Below, piece after piece: positions 6,575 through 13,878 of a stretch of 13,878 nucleotides of DNA. The position numbers were made by a program, and so were the translations under genes. Each line of letters starts with the position of its first letter. Position 1 is the first letter of the stretch. The notes under the pieces were generated by a model. The model made no database searches, was not told the DNA's origin, and saw only the letters and a program-made list of their open reading frames with translations. The DNA lies in the NCBI GenBank assembly GCA_030433055.1, contig JAUILJ010000103.1, positions 1-13,878 of the forward strand, given 5' to 3'. This DNA is from Polyangia bacterium (GTDB taxonomy: Bacteria; Myxococcota_A; Polyangia; Polyangiales; Polyangiaceae).

Positions 6575-8263
6575 ATGAAACGCACACATTGGTTTGCCAT
6601 CCCGATGCTTGCCTGCGCTGCACTCGCAGGCTGGAGCTGTCAGGGCAATATTGGTGATCCGGGGGCCAGCGGAGGCGGCCTGCCGGGTGGGAATGGAGGC
6701 AACGGGAACGGCGGGAGTGGTAACACTCAGAATGCCTGCATCGACGCGGTCTTCCAGTCGTCTGCGGCGCCACTACGCCGCCTGAGCCCCACGGAGTATC
6801 GCAACAGCGTCACCGACCTGTTCACGGGAGTGACGTTGCCGAGCCTGGACACCGCACCGGATACCCGCGTCGATGGCTTCACGAACAACGCGTCGGGACA
6901 GTCCGCGTCGTCCCTGGGGGTCGAGCTCTACGTCAAGCTGTCGACCGGCGTCGCCGACGCTGCCGCTCAGAGCTTGGCGAGCTGGGCGCCGTGCAGTGAT
7001 GACAGCGACGCCTGCGTCGGTCAGATCGCGACTGGGCTCGCTACGCGAGCCTATCGCCGACCGCTGGACTCCAATGAAGAGTCGCGTTTGACCAGCTTTG
7101 CCGCCACCGCTCGCGCGGATCACGGCTTCGACAACGCCGTGCGCATGGTGATCAGCGCGGTGCTCGAGTCCCCGCTGTTCTTGTTTCGCGCGGAGTTCGG
7201 TTCGAACACTCCGGTGGGAGACAAGGCGGTTCGCCTCACGGGCTATGAAATGGCTTCACGCCTCTCCTACTTCTTCTTGGAGACGCTGCCCGACGACGAG
7301 TTGATCACGGCGGCGCGTGATGGCTTGCTCGACAGCGATGACGGCGTTCGCACCCAGGCGGAGCGCCTGATGGCAGACCCCAACGCACGCCCGGTGCTCA
7401 CGAACTTCCTGGCCGAGTGGCTACGCCTCTACAAGATCGACGGCCTGAGCCTGGACCCCAACACGTTCCCGGAGTTCGACACCCAGCTGAAAGCGGATCT
7501 GAAAGAGTCTGCCAGGCTCTACCTCGACAAGGCGCTGTGGGAGGACGACTCGTGGGCTTCCCTCATGACCGGCAGCTATGGCTTCGTGAACGACCGCCTG
7601 GCGCCGCTATTCGGCGTGCCGGCTCCCGGGACTGACGAGCTCACCTATGTGGACCTGCCCAAGGACCAGCGCGCCGGTATCCTCACCCAGCCTGGAGTGC
7701 TGTCCTCGACGTCTCACGGCCTGAGGCACTCGCCAATTTTCCGCGGGGTAACACTCCTGAGTAGCTTCTTGTGTACCCCCACCGGGCCGGCTGACCCGAA
7801 GAACTTGAACAAGGAGCCGGAGAAGGTGGACCCCGGTGAGGTGTGCACCACGCGTGACGACGTAGCCAAGACGCACACGGTGCGCGACGAGTGCCAGGAC
7901 TGCCATCGCGCCATCGACGGCGCCGGCTTCACCTTCGAAAATTACGACGCCCTGGGTCGCTATCGCGACACGGAGAACGGTTGCTCCGTCGACGCCAGCG
8001 GCTCGCTCCCCACGAGCGACGTCGAAGGCGAGATCAAGGACGGCGTGGATCTCTCGCAGAAGCTCGCGCAGAGCCCGCAGGTCGCCGCCTGCATGTCCGA
8101 GCACCTGTTCCGCTACGCCCTGGGTCGCTCGGTGGCCAACGCCGACACCTGCGAGGTGCAGGCGCTGGCCGGCAACCTCCTCGAGAGCGACGACGACAGC
8201 ATGCAGAACCTGATCCTGAACCTGGTCACCACCCCCTCCTTCGTGAGCCGGCCCAAGCTATGA
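6575..8263 (+). CDS. DUF1592/DUF1588/DUF1595/DUF1585-type monoheme lipoprotein
   Basis: The product is 562 residues. The signal peptide ends at AGWSC (Cys22, weak lipobox). A Gly/Asn-rich flexible linker follows (about 29-50). Domains read in order: DUF1587-like LRRLSPTEYRNSVTDLF (67-83); DUF1595-like LATRAYRRPLDSNE (155-168); DUF1592-like VRLTGYEMASRLSYFF with LPDDELI and ERLMADPNARP (219-274); DUF1588-like GILTQPGVLSS, SPIFRGVTLL and GFTFENYDALGRYR (368-464); DUF1585-like SPQVAACMSEHLFRYALGRS (500-519). One haem motif, CQDCH (440-444), sits in the DUF1588 region. The combination is widespread in Myxococcota and Planctomycetes, nearly always beside a DUF1552 or DUF1501 gene, as here. The biochemical role is unknown; a surface electron-transfer or oxidative function is inferred from the haem. 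The ATG at 6575 has GGGAG four bases upstream. Confidence 0.92.
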   Translation: MKRTHWFAIPMLACAALAGWSCQGNIGDPGASGGGLPGGNGGNGNGGSGNTQNACIDAVFQSSAAPLRRLSPTEYRNSVTDLFTGVTLPSLDTAPDTRVDGFTNNASGQSASSLGVELYVKLSTGVADAAAQSLASWAPCSDDSDACVGQIATGLATRAYRRPLDSNEESRLTSFAATARADHGFDNAVRMVISAVLESPLFLFRAEFGSNTPVGDKAVRLTGYEMASRLSYFFLETLPDDELITAARDGLLDSDDGVRTQAERLMADPNARPVLTNFLAEWLRLYKIDGLSLDPNTFPEFDTQLKADLKESARLYLDKALWEDDSWASLMTGSYGFVNDRLAPLFGVPAPGTDELTYVDLPKDQRAGILTQPGVLSSTSHGLRHSPIFRGVTLLSSFLCTPTGPADPKNLNKEPEKVDPGEVCTTRDDVAKTHTVRDECQDCHRAIDGAGFTFENYDALGRYRDTENGCSVDASGSLPTSDVEGEIKDGVDLSQKLAQSPQVAACMSEHLFRYALGRSVANADTCEVQALAGNLLESDDDSMQNLILNLVTTPSFVSRPKL

Positions 8264-8305
8264 GCCGCGCCCGTCACCTGAAGATCTCGAAAGAAAGCGC
8301 GTGAG

Positions 8306-9805
8306 ATGAACCGATTCGACCGCCGCACGATCCTCAAACTCCTCGGCGCTAGCAGCGTTGGTGCCGCCCTACCCTGGCTCTCCAGCAACAGCGCGAAGGC
8401 CGGTCCCAACGACGTGCCGCTGCGCATGTTGTTCCTCGAGGTCAGCCCAGGGTGCCGCCGCACCACCTTCGAACCGAACATCCAGGGTCCGAAGTACGTC
8501 GGCCAGACCACGGCGCTGGCGAACTCCGAGTGGGACTTCCGTCCGGTAATGGCATCGCTGGCCCAGTATCGCTCGCGGGTCACCATGTTCGAGAACCTCG
8601 ACATGGTGAGCAACGAGGTCGACCCCACATCCCCTGCCAATGCGCACTTCGCCGGCCTGACCCACATGCTCACAGCGGCCGACCGCTACGGTTCCACGGG
8701 TGATCTCGGGGGCGGCCCTTCCATCGACCAGGCCATCTCACAGTTCGTGAACAAGGATGGGCCCGTCACCAAGCTACCGAGCCTCGAGGTGATGGCGGAC
8801 GAGAACGCGGGCTTCTACAGCCGCTCCTCCAATCACCACTCATACTCGGCGCCGGGGCAGCAAGTGCCGTACCTGATGTATATCCCTGACATCTGGGATC
8901 GCCTGTTCCCCGATCCTCTGAACTCGGACGCCGCCGCCCAAGCCGCTCAGCAGGCGCGTCGCACCAGCGTCTACAACCACGTCAAGGGAGACTACGACTC
9001 GCTGATCGCGAAGCTGGGCGGCAGGGACAAGGACAAGGTCTCCGCCATGCTTCAGTACCGCAAGGATCTATTCGATAGCCTCGCGGTGGTGAACAATCGT
9101 GAGGCCAATCGCCCCGACAAGGCGAGCATCATGGATCCGTGGTCACAACTCACCGAGGGATACCAACAAGGCAATCCGAGCAACCGCCTGTGGCACGTGC
9201 ACACGGAGCTGATCGGGCGACTCGCCGCCGCCGCTCTCCACACGGATACGACACGCGTCGTGACCATGTCCATCCAGGAGCCTCCAAGCTACGAGTTTGG
9301 TTTCAGCGACGGTGACTACGGGGCCAGCGACTGGCATGACCTGATCCACAAGGTGAGCGGCGACCAACCCGAGCTGACCGACAGCGCCGCCCGCGGCACG
9401 ATCGACGAGCTTCATCGGATCATGTACGAAAAGGTGGCGTTCATACTCGGGCAGCTCGCGTCGCTCCCGGAGACGGATGGCAAGTCGCTCCTCGATCACA
9501 CGCTGGTCTTCGTCTACTCACACATCGGCGAAGGCAGCCACGATCTGAGCCGTTTGCCCTGGATGGTGATCGGAGACGCCCACGGCTACCTGAAGACAGG
9601 CCAGTACATTCGCTGTCCGATCTTCGACCCCAGCTCGGGCCAGATCACCACGGACGACAAGGGATCCCGCAAGTGGAACGTCCGCGGCCGAGCGCACAAC
9701 GATCTATTCATCACCCTGGCCAACGCCATGGGTCTGAAGATCGACACGTTCGGGCGCCAAGGCATGGCAGAGTCGCTGGGTATCATCCAGGAGATGCTGG
9801 CGTAG
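8306..9805 (+). CDS. DUF1552 protein with twin-arginine signal
   Basis: The product is 499 residues. The N-terminus FDRRTILKLLGASSVGAALPW is a typical Tat signal (Arg6-Arg7), with an AKA cleavage site near residue 32. It is therefore probably folded, perhaps with a cofactor, before export. The mature protein has DUF1552 features: LRMLFLEVSPGCRR near the start, a region of ENLDMVSNEVD and AHFAGLTHMLT, GGPSIDQAIS, then DWHDLIHKVSGD, LVFVYSHIGEGSHDLSRLPWMVIGDAHGYLKTGQYIR, and AHNDLFITLANAMGL near the end. These parallel DUF1501-type members of the alkaline phosphatase/sulfatase-like fold, where His and Asp residues can hold metal. Catalysis here is unproven. It follows the DUF1592 gene by 42 bases with only a weak AG-rich ribosome binding site, so they are probably co-transcribed. 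Conservation of this pair in many genomes implies a joint function. Confidence 0.92.
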   Translation: MNRFDRRTILKLLGASSVGAALPWLSSNSAKAGPNDVPLRMLFLEVSPGCRRTTFEPNIQGPKYVGQTTALANSEWDFRPVMASLAQYRSRVTMFENLDMVSNEVDPTSPANAHFAGLTHMLTAADRYGSTGDLGGGPSIDQAISQFVNKDGPVTKLPSLEVMADENAGFYSRSSNHHSYSAPGQQVPYLMYIPDIWDRLFPDPLNSDAAAQAAQQARRTSVYNHVKGDYDSLIAKLGGRDKDKVSAMLQYRKDLFDSLAVVNNREANRPDKASIMDPWSQLTEGYQQGNPSNRLWHVHTELIGRLAAAALHTDTTRVVTMSIQEPPSYEFGFSDGDYGASDWHDLIHKVSGDQPELTDSAARGTIDELHRIMYEKVAFILGQLASLPETDGKSLLDHTLVFVYSHIGEGSHDLSRLPWMVIGDAHGYLKTGQYIRCPIFDPSSGQITTDDKGSRKWNVRGRAHNDLFITLANAMGLKIDTFGRQGMAESLGIIQEMLA

Positions 9806-9856
9806 ACCGAGCGGCACTGGCCCATCGCCCGCCGAACGCCCCCCAGCGGAAGACAT

Positions 9857-9925
9857 CGCTCATAGCAGGCGTTTACAGCGCTGTGAGGCACTTGCTGCAG
9901 CCAGTGCTCACGCTTGCTATGAGCG
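9857..9925. repeat. Nested inverted repeat that can fold as a three-way junction
   Basis: CGCTCATAGCAGGCGT (9857-9872) is complementary to ACGCTTGCTATGAGCG (9910-9925) over all 16 positions, with one G:U. Between the arms lie two more palindromes: a perfect ACAGCGCTGT (9875-9884) and GCACTTGCTGCAGCCAGTGC (9888-9907, 9 of 10 pairs). As RNA or cruciform DNA this gives a 16-bp stem carrying two hairpins. It fills the spacer between the DUF1552 stop (9805) and the GTG of the pentaheme gene (9935). Its right arm covers the place where a ribosome binding site would be. No U-tract follows, so a classical terminator is unlikely. The options are a translation-control or attenuation element, a REP/MITE-like insertion, or an operator. 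Flanks GACAT and GACGT are only a weak hint of target duplication. The remaining bases 9806-9856 show nothing. Confidence 0.65.
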
Positions 9926-9934
9926 GACGTTGGG

Positions 9935-11056
9935 GTGATAGGCAATCAGGCACCGCGCAAGAATCCGCGCTCTCGATCCGGGATCTTGGTTTTGGGGTTA
10001 GGGCTCGCGTCGCTCCACGGTTGCGGCACTGCGCCAGGCGCTCGCGAGGTACCCCACGTCAGCCCGAGTGAGGATACGGCGCGCCTCACCCCCCGCTCGA
10101 ACCCTGCCCGGGGCAGCTCCATGGTGGCTCGCAACGCAGCCTGCGAATCTTGCCACACGGAAATAGCCAGGGAGTGGCGGGGGTCGCTCCACCAACTGGC
10201 CTACGTCGAGCCAGCCTATCAGCGCGCCCTGAAGCGAGAGCCGTTGCCGTGGTGCCGCAGCTGCCATGCGCCCGAAGCAGATCCTGAGGCGCCGCCTTCG
10301 CGAGAACTGGCAGACCTCGGCGTGGGCTGCGTCACCTGTCACCTAGTGGGAGACCAGATCCTCGCTGGCGGCTCGGGCGAAGCGACCCCCGGGGCCCACC
10401 CGGTGCTGCGCGCGTTGAGCGACACGCCCGCTGGGGCGTGCGCCAGCTGTCACGAGTTCGAGTTCCCGGACCGAGCCCTGCGCAAACGGCCGCTCTTGAT
10501 GCAGTCGACCGTCAGCGAACACGCGTCATCCGCGTTGTCGCAGCAGCGCTGCGCCAGTTGCCACATGGAGCGAACACCCGAAGGACACCTGAGCCATGCG
10601 TTCGAGTCGTCGCGCGACCTGACTCGAGTCAAGCAAGCGGTGAGCATCGACGTGAGGCGCATCGGGGGCAACCGTGTCGTGCTGACGCTGGAAGCTCAGG
10701 GAGTCGGGCATGCGTTTCCGACTGGAGATCTATTCAGGCGGCTGGAGGTCGGAGTCGAGCTCGTGGGTGACGACTACCAGGTGCTCGCGCGAGACCACCG
10801 CTACCTCACGCGCCATTTCCGCGTCGCGAGCGTGGGCAGCTTCGCCCAACGCCAACTCGAGAAGGACGACAGGCTCTTCGAGGGTGAACCGCGGCGCGTC
10901 GAGCTCACCCTGGAGCACCCTGACAGCGGAACTCGACCCATCGCCTGGTGGGTCGCTTACCAGCGCGTCGCATTTCCTCGCGCAAACAGAGAAGACGCCG
11001 AAATCGAACAAGAGTTGGTGCTCGGGAGCGGAACGCTCGGGGCTAGCCAACGTTGA
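9935..11056 (+). CDS. Pentaheme c-type cytochrome lipoprotein
   Basis: The product is 373 residues. A basic N-region is followed by a hydrophobic core and a lipobox LHGC at Cys30. Five CxxCH motifs follow: CESCH (70-74), CRSCH (107-111), CVTCH (132-136), CASCH (169-173) and CASCH (206-210). The stretch CESCHTEIAREWRGSLHQLAY matches the CxxCH..I...W..S.H opening of cytochrome c554-like multiheme proteins. From about residue 236 a haem-free C-terminal domain begins, rich in beta strands, with the VGHAFPTGDLFRRLEV motif seen in other multiheme cytochromes; His259 could be a haem ligand. The likely role is electron transfer at the outer membrane; no substrate can be assigned. The start is GTG at 9935, nine bases after the structured repeat, with a poor ribosome binding site, so translation may be controlled or coupled. 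A later TTG would shorten the signal too much. Confidence 0.88.
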   Translation: MIGNQAPRKNPRSRSGILVLGLGLASLHGCGTAPGAREVPHVSPSEDTARLTPRSNPARGSSMVARNAACESCHTEIAREWRGSLHQLAYVEPAYQRALKREPLPWCRSCHAPEADPEAPPSRELADLGVGCVTCHLVGDQILAGGSGEATPGAHPVLRALSDTPAGACASCHEFEFPDRALRKRPLLMQSTVSEHASSALSQQRCASCHMERTPEGHLSHAFESSRDLTRVKQAVSIDVRRIGGNRVVLTLEAQGVGHAFPTGDLFRRLEVGVELVGDDYQVLARDHRYLTRHFRVASVGSFAQRQLEKDDRLFEGEPRRVELTLEHPDSGTRPIAWWVAYQRVAFPRANREDAEIEQELVLGSGTLGASQR

Positions 11057-11130
11057 ATCCGGTCATCCACCTGCCCCCAGGGCGAAAACCACCGGCGCCA
11101 AAGCGCAGAACACAAGCAGCGGAGCTCGAC

Positions 11131-12711
11131 ATGTCACGTCTCATCCACAAACGCCCTCTCCCCCTAGGTCGCCACGCGCTCGGCGCGCTGACCTGTCTCG
11201 GCCTGCTCGCAGCTTGTGGAGGGGCCCCCGCTCCCGAAGCCCCTGGCGAGCCACCCGCCGCAAGCACGGCGACAGCCTCCGCGCCGAGCTCGCCCACACC
11301 TGCGCCAGTAGCCGCCGACGCGCCGGGCCCAACGCCAGACACCGCTCCAGCGCCACCGCCGAGCCCGCTGAAGGTCTGGGCCAAGTTTCCCAGCGCGCTC
11401 GGAATGTTTCCTCTCGGAACCAGTCACGCGCTACTCAGCGGGCCCGCCGTCGACGGCGGCTTTTCGTTCAGCTTCTTGCTGCTCAGCGCTTCTGGAGAAG
11501 TCACCTCGCCAGAGGGTTTGAACAGCCAGCTCCCGGGCTTTGCCGACTTCCGCACAGCAACCGGCAGCTGGCCCAAAGCAACCTTCATCGGCTACATCAC
11601 AGGCAACGGCCGCGTCGGCTGGAGCCAGGTCGCGCGCGCGACGAGCAAAGGCTGGAAGAGCGTGAACGTCAACTCACCACGCTGGGTCGACGTCAGCGTA
11701 CAGGCATGGGACAAGGGCCGCGTACTTGCTCTGAGCGTCGACCAGTTTGGCTTCGATCGGAAGCCCCCTACTTTCCGCGTGGTAGCAGGCTACCCGGCCC
11801 GGCCTGTTCCAAAGCTCGCGGCCTCCAAGGTCCCTCTCCCCAAGGACGGGAGCCCCGGCTGCACCAGTGCGATCATTCCAGAAGGCTTCGCCGCAACCGA
11901 GCTCGGCCACGTCTTCGTGACAGGCACCTCCTGCGCGGAGACATCGAAGCAGATGTTCGTCGAGTACTTCGCCCCCGGCTCGACCACATCCAAGACCTTC
12001 GAGGTCGAAGTAAGTGGGGAGAACCTGAGCGCGGTCGCCCGGGCAGAGGACGATGTGTTCCTCAGCGCCGGCGGGAGCCTCCTGCATTTCAACGGGAGCG
12101 CCCTCGAGCAAGTGCCGGAGGTGAAGTTCGCGACGCAGCTCGCGCTGAGCGAGCAAGGCACCGTGTGGGTGGGCGCGGGGGACAAGCTGTACAAGCAGGC
12201 CAAGGGCGGAGCATGGGAGACCATCTGGATGCCCGCGGGAGCCGTCGCCAGCGGACTCTTCGCGCCAGATGACGAACACGTGTTCGTGCTCGGAGGAGAC
12301 GCGCTGTACTCGTTCGCGGCGCCGAGCGCCGGAGTGAAGGAGTTCAAGGCAGAGTTCGGGCAGAAGCCGAGCAAGTCGATCAGCCTGCCCAAAGCCGCTA
12401 CCCCTGACTGCAGGCACCTCTACGCGTTGCTCTACGGCTTCACCAAGGTGACACCGGACGACTACGACTTCCCCCTCACCCGCAAGGCGATCAAGGGACA
12501 GACTTGGCTGGAGGACACGCGCTTCGTCGTCACGGAGGACAACGGAAAGAAGTACTTCGGAGCCATCCCCAACGACTACGAGGTCGGGAAACGACTCGTG
12601 GCGCACGTCTCGAAGAAAGTGAAGGGCTCGGTCCCCGTACTGCTCTGCGCAGACCCGAAGGTGGTACGTGAGCTGCCCATCGACTTGAAGAGCGGCGAGG
12701 TTCGGAAGTAG
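11131..12711 (+). CDS. Lipoprotein with Pro/Ala-rich stalk and probable beta-propeller-like domain, family unknown
   Basis: From ATG 11131 the protein is 526 residues. GGAG six bases upstream and the signal peptide position favour this start over the in-frame TTG at 11053, which overlaps the previous stop. The lipobox LAAC ends at Cys29. Residues 31 to about 82 are almost all Ala, Pro, Ser, Thr and Gly, a flexible stalk. The body has repeated strand-like units of about 40-50 residues with recurring patterns such as DVFLSAGGSLLHFNGSALEQV, GTVWVGAGDKLYKQAKGGAWETI and EHVFVLGGDALYSF, which look like propeller blades. Four Cys (CTS, SCAE, DCRH, LCAD) may form disulfides. There is no haem motif or recognisable catalytic motif. 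It is 74 bases downstream of the pentaheme gene and may share its transcript. A binding or structural role on the cell surface is a guess. Confidence 0.75.
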   Translation: MSRLIHKRPLPLGRHALGALTCLGLLAACGGAPAPEAPGEPPAASTATASAPSSPTPAPVAADAPGPTPDTAPAPPPSPLKVWAKFPSALGMFPLGTSHALLSGPAVDGGFSFSFLLLSASGEVTSPEGLNSQLPGFADFRTATGSWPKATFIGYITGNGRVGWSQVARATSKGWKSVNVNSPRWVDVSVQAWDKGRVLALSVDQFGFDRKPPTFRVVAGYPARPVPKLAASKVPLPKDGSPGCTSAIIPEGFAATELGHVFVTGTSCAETSKQMFVEYFAPGSTTSKTFEVEVSGENLSAVARAEDDVFLSAGGSLLHFNGSALEQVPEVKFATQLALSEQGTVWVGAGDKLYKQAKGGAWETIWMPAGAVASGLFAPDDEHVFVLGGDALYSFAAPSAGVKEFKAEFGQKPSKSISLPKAATPDCRHLYALLYGFTKVTPDDYDFPLTRKAIKGQTWLEDTRFVVTEDNGKKYFGAIPNDYEVGKRLVAHVSKKVKGSVPVLLCADPKVVRELPIDLKSGEVRK

Positions 12712-12736
12712 CGCGGCAGATCCTCGAGGCGGCCCG

Positions 12737-13878
12737 CTACTTGACGCCCTGCTCTCGAAGGTCTTCGGACATCTGGGCGCCGCTGCGCAGCCTGGCCTGA
12801 GACTCCACCGAGTTGAGCCAGCCGCTCATCACCACGGCCACACACTTCACCAAATCGTTCGGCGTGTAGGGCTTCTGGAGGAACCGAGTGCGCTGGCTGA
12901 GAGCGTGCTCGAGACCGTCTTCCGGGTAGCCGCTCGTCAGCACCACCGGCAGCTCGGGGTCGACGAGCCGAATCGCAGCCAGCACTTCGAGGCCGCTCAT
13001 CTTCGGCATGTTGACGTCGAGCAAGACCAGCGAGATGCGGGGGCCTGCCTGCTCGAACCGCTCGAGCGCGCTCGCGCCGTCCTCGGCCTCGAGCAGGTCG
13101 AAGCCGATGCGCCGCAGGATGCGCGCGGCCGCTCGGCGTACTTCGGGCTCGTCGTCCGCAATCAGCGCGTAGCCCTCGACCCGCAGAGCCTGGCGCTGCT
13201 TCGTGGTCTCGTGACGCAGCTCCAGGTTGGAGCGCGGGAACATCACCCTGAAGGTGGTACCGACACCGAGCTTGGAGCTCATCGCGAGCGCCCCGTGGTG
13301 ACTCCGCACGGAACCAAGCACGGAACTCATCCCCAGGCCATGGCCGTGGGGTTTGGTGGTGAAGAACGGGTCGAAGATCCGAGGCTGGACGTCCGGTGCG
13401 ATGCCCGCTCCGGTATCCTCGACCTCCAGCAAGACATAGCGCCCGGGCTGAATCTTTCCGTGAAGCGACGGGTCGTTCAGCACTTGCTGATCGACATCGA
13501 TCAAACGCGTGCGGACCAACACCCTGCCCTCCTGATCGCCAACGGCGTCGATGGCGTTGGTGACCAGATTCATCACCAGCTGACGCAACTGCGCGCTGTC
13601 GCAGTCGATGGGTGGGAGCGCATCCGCCAGCTCGAGCTGAACTCGAACTTTCTTCGATCCGTAGGCGCTCAGGAGCTGCAGCGTCTCTCGCGCGACCATC
13701 GAGAGGTCGTGAGGCCGCACATCCCCCCGACCGCGCCCCGCGTATGCCAGCATACCGCGCGTTAGCTCCGAGGCGCGCTGCGCCGCCTGCAGGATGCTCG
13801 AGAGCGGCGCGGAGTTCGCTGAATCCTCGGGCGTCTCTTCCAGCACCAAGGCAGCGTTCGCCAGCACTCCAACCAGCA
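12737..13878 (-). CDS. Hybrid sensor histidine kinase/response regulator (partial, N-terminus off the right edge)
   Basis: The frame is open to the window edge: codons beyond the internal GTG at 13867 continue as LLVGVLANAALVLEE, which is what normally follows the HDFNN H-box. So the phosphoacceptor His and any sensor domain lie outside. Counting from 13867, the ATPase domain shows the N-box NLVTNAIDAV (100-109), DTGAGIAP (151-158), FFTTK (168-172) and HGLGMSS (176-182). A receiver domain follows: acidic pair ADDE (237-240), phosphoacceptor Asp284 in LLDVNMP, TSG (311-313) and KP at 332-333. All the key residues I can see are intact. Myxobacteria use many such PAS/kinase/receiver hybrids for signalling. 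It is convergent with the propeller lipoprotein gene, with a 25-base gap and no terminator hairpin, so a link to the redox block is not implied. Confidence 0.92.
   Translation of the reverse strand, partial: LVGVLANAALVLEETPEDSANSAPLSSILQAAQRASELTRGMLAYAGRGRGDVRPHDLSMVARETLQLLSAYGSKKVRVQLELADALPPIDCDSAQLRQLVMNLVTNAIDAVGDQEGRVLVRTRLIDVDQQVLNDPSLHGKIQPGRYVLLEVEDTGAGIAPDVQPRIFDPFFTTKPHGHGLGMSSVLGSVRSHHGALAMSSKLGVGTTFRVMFPRSNLELRHETTKQRQALRVEGYALIADDEPEVRRAAARILRRIGFDLLEAEDGASALERFEQAGPRISLVLLDVNMPKMSGLEVLAAIRLVDPELPVVLTSGYPEDGLEHALSQRTRFLQKPYTPNDLVKCVAVVMSGWLNSVESQARLRSGAQMSEDLREQGVK

Noticed and set aside
10710..12272. Open frame of 520 codons on the plus strand
   Set aside because: It overlaps the pentaheme and propeller lipoprotein genes in another frame. 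Its product is rich in Arg and Ser with no domain, typical of a shadow frame in GC-rich DNA.
11674..12606. Open frame of 310 codons on the minus strand
   Set aside because: It is the complement of the propeller lipoprotein gene and has no signal peptide, ribosome binding site or motif.
12712..12736. Possible terminator between the convergent genes
   Set aside because: Only a CCTCGAGG palindrome is present, with no loop and no U-tract.
12905..13765. Open frame of 286 codons on the plus strand
   Set aside because: It is antisense to the hybrid kinase, whose ATPase and receiver motifs are intact. No recognisable domain is present.

Overview
The window is GC-rich DNA with short spacers, many secreted or lipid-anchored proteins, and a DUF1592 lipoprotein directly followed by a Tat-exported DUF1552 protein. 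That pairing, the Gly/Asn-rich and Pro/Ala-rich linkers behind lipobox cysteines, and the hybrid histidine kinase point to a myxobacterium (Myxococcota, perhaps order Polyangiales). Planctomycetes share the DUF1592/DUF1552 families but are a poorer fit. This taxonomic call is an inference from gene content, not a database match. No rRNA, tRNA, CRISPR array, insertion sequence or phage gene was seen.

Layout. (1) Bases 1-2750, minus strand: four genes joined by 1- or 4-base stop/start overlaps. In transcription order they encode a zinc phospholipase C/S1-P1-like lipoprotein, an HExxH metallopeptidase with an N-terminal signal or anchor, a small cysteine-containing lipoprotein, and an outer-membrane-barrel-like protein that runs off the left edge. 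(2) 2864-3862, plus strand: a divergently transcribed zinc-free MDR/quinone-oxidoreductase-type enzyme with a strong ribosome binding site. (3) 4035-11056, plus strand: an extracytoplasmic redox block made of a diheme cytochrome c lipoprotein (SO2930/HNE_0200 type), a PQQ sugar dehydrogenase-like propeller lipoprotein, a DUF1592-type monoheme lipoprotein, a Tat-exported DUF1552 protein and a pentaheme cytochrome lipoprotein. Together they carry eight CxxCH haem-binding motifs. (4) 11131-12711: a lipoprotein with a Pro/Ala-rich stalk and a probable beta-propeller-like body, family not recognised. (5) 12737-13878, minus strand, convergent: the C-terminal part of a hybrid sensor kinase with ATPase and receiver domains; its phosphoacceptor histidine lies beyond the right edge.

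How they may work together. In block 3 a propeller dehydrogenase-like protein, small and large c-type cytochromes and the DUF1592/DUF1552 pair are all predicted to sit outside the cytoplasmic membrane. The likeliest reading is oxidation of an unknown extracellular or periplasmic substrate with electrons passed along the haem proteins. The substrate and electron acceptor cannot be read from the sequence. Block 1 looks like a translationally coupled set of envelope hydrolases plus an outer-membrane component, function unknown.

Non-coding structure. The most striking non-coding element is at 9857-9925, between the DUF1552 gene and the pentaheme gene. A 16-bp inverted repeat encloses two further palindromes, which would fold as a three-way junction ending nine bases before the next start codon. 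Smaller features are a hairpin behind the dehydrogenase gene, two tandem hairpins ahead of the MDR gene, and three helically phased GGYTCAG repeats ahead of the diheme cytochrome gene.
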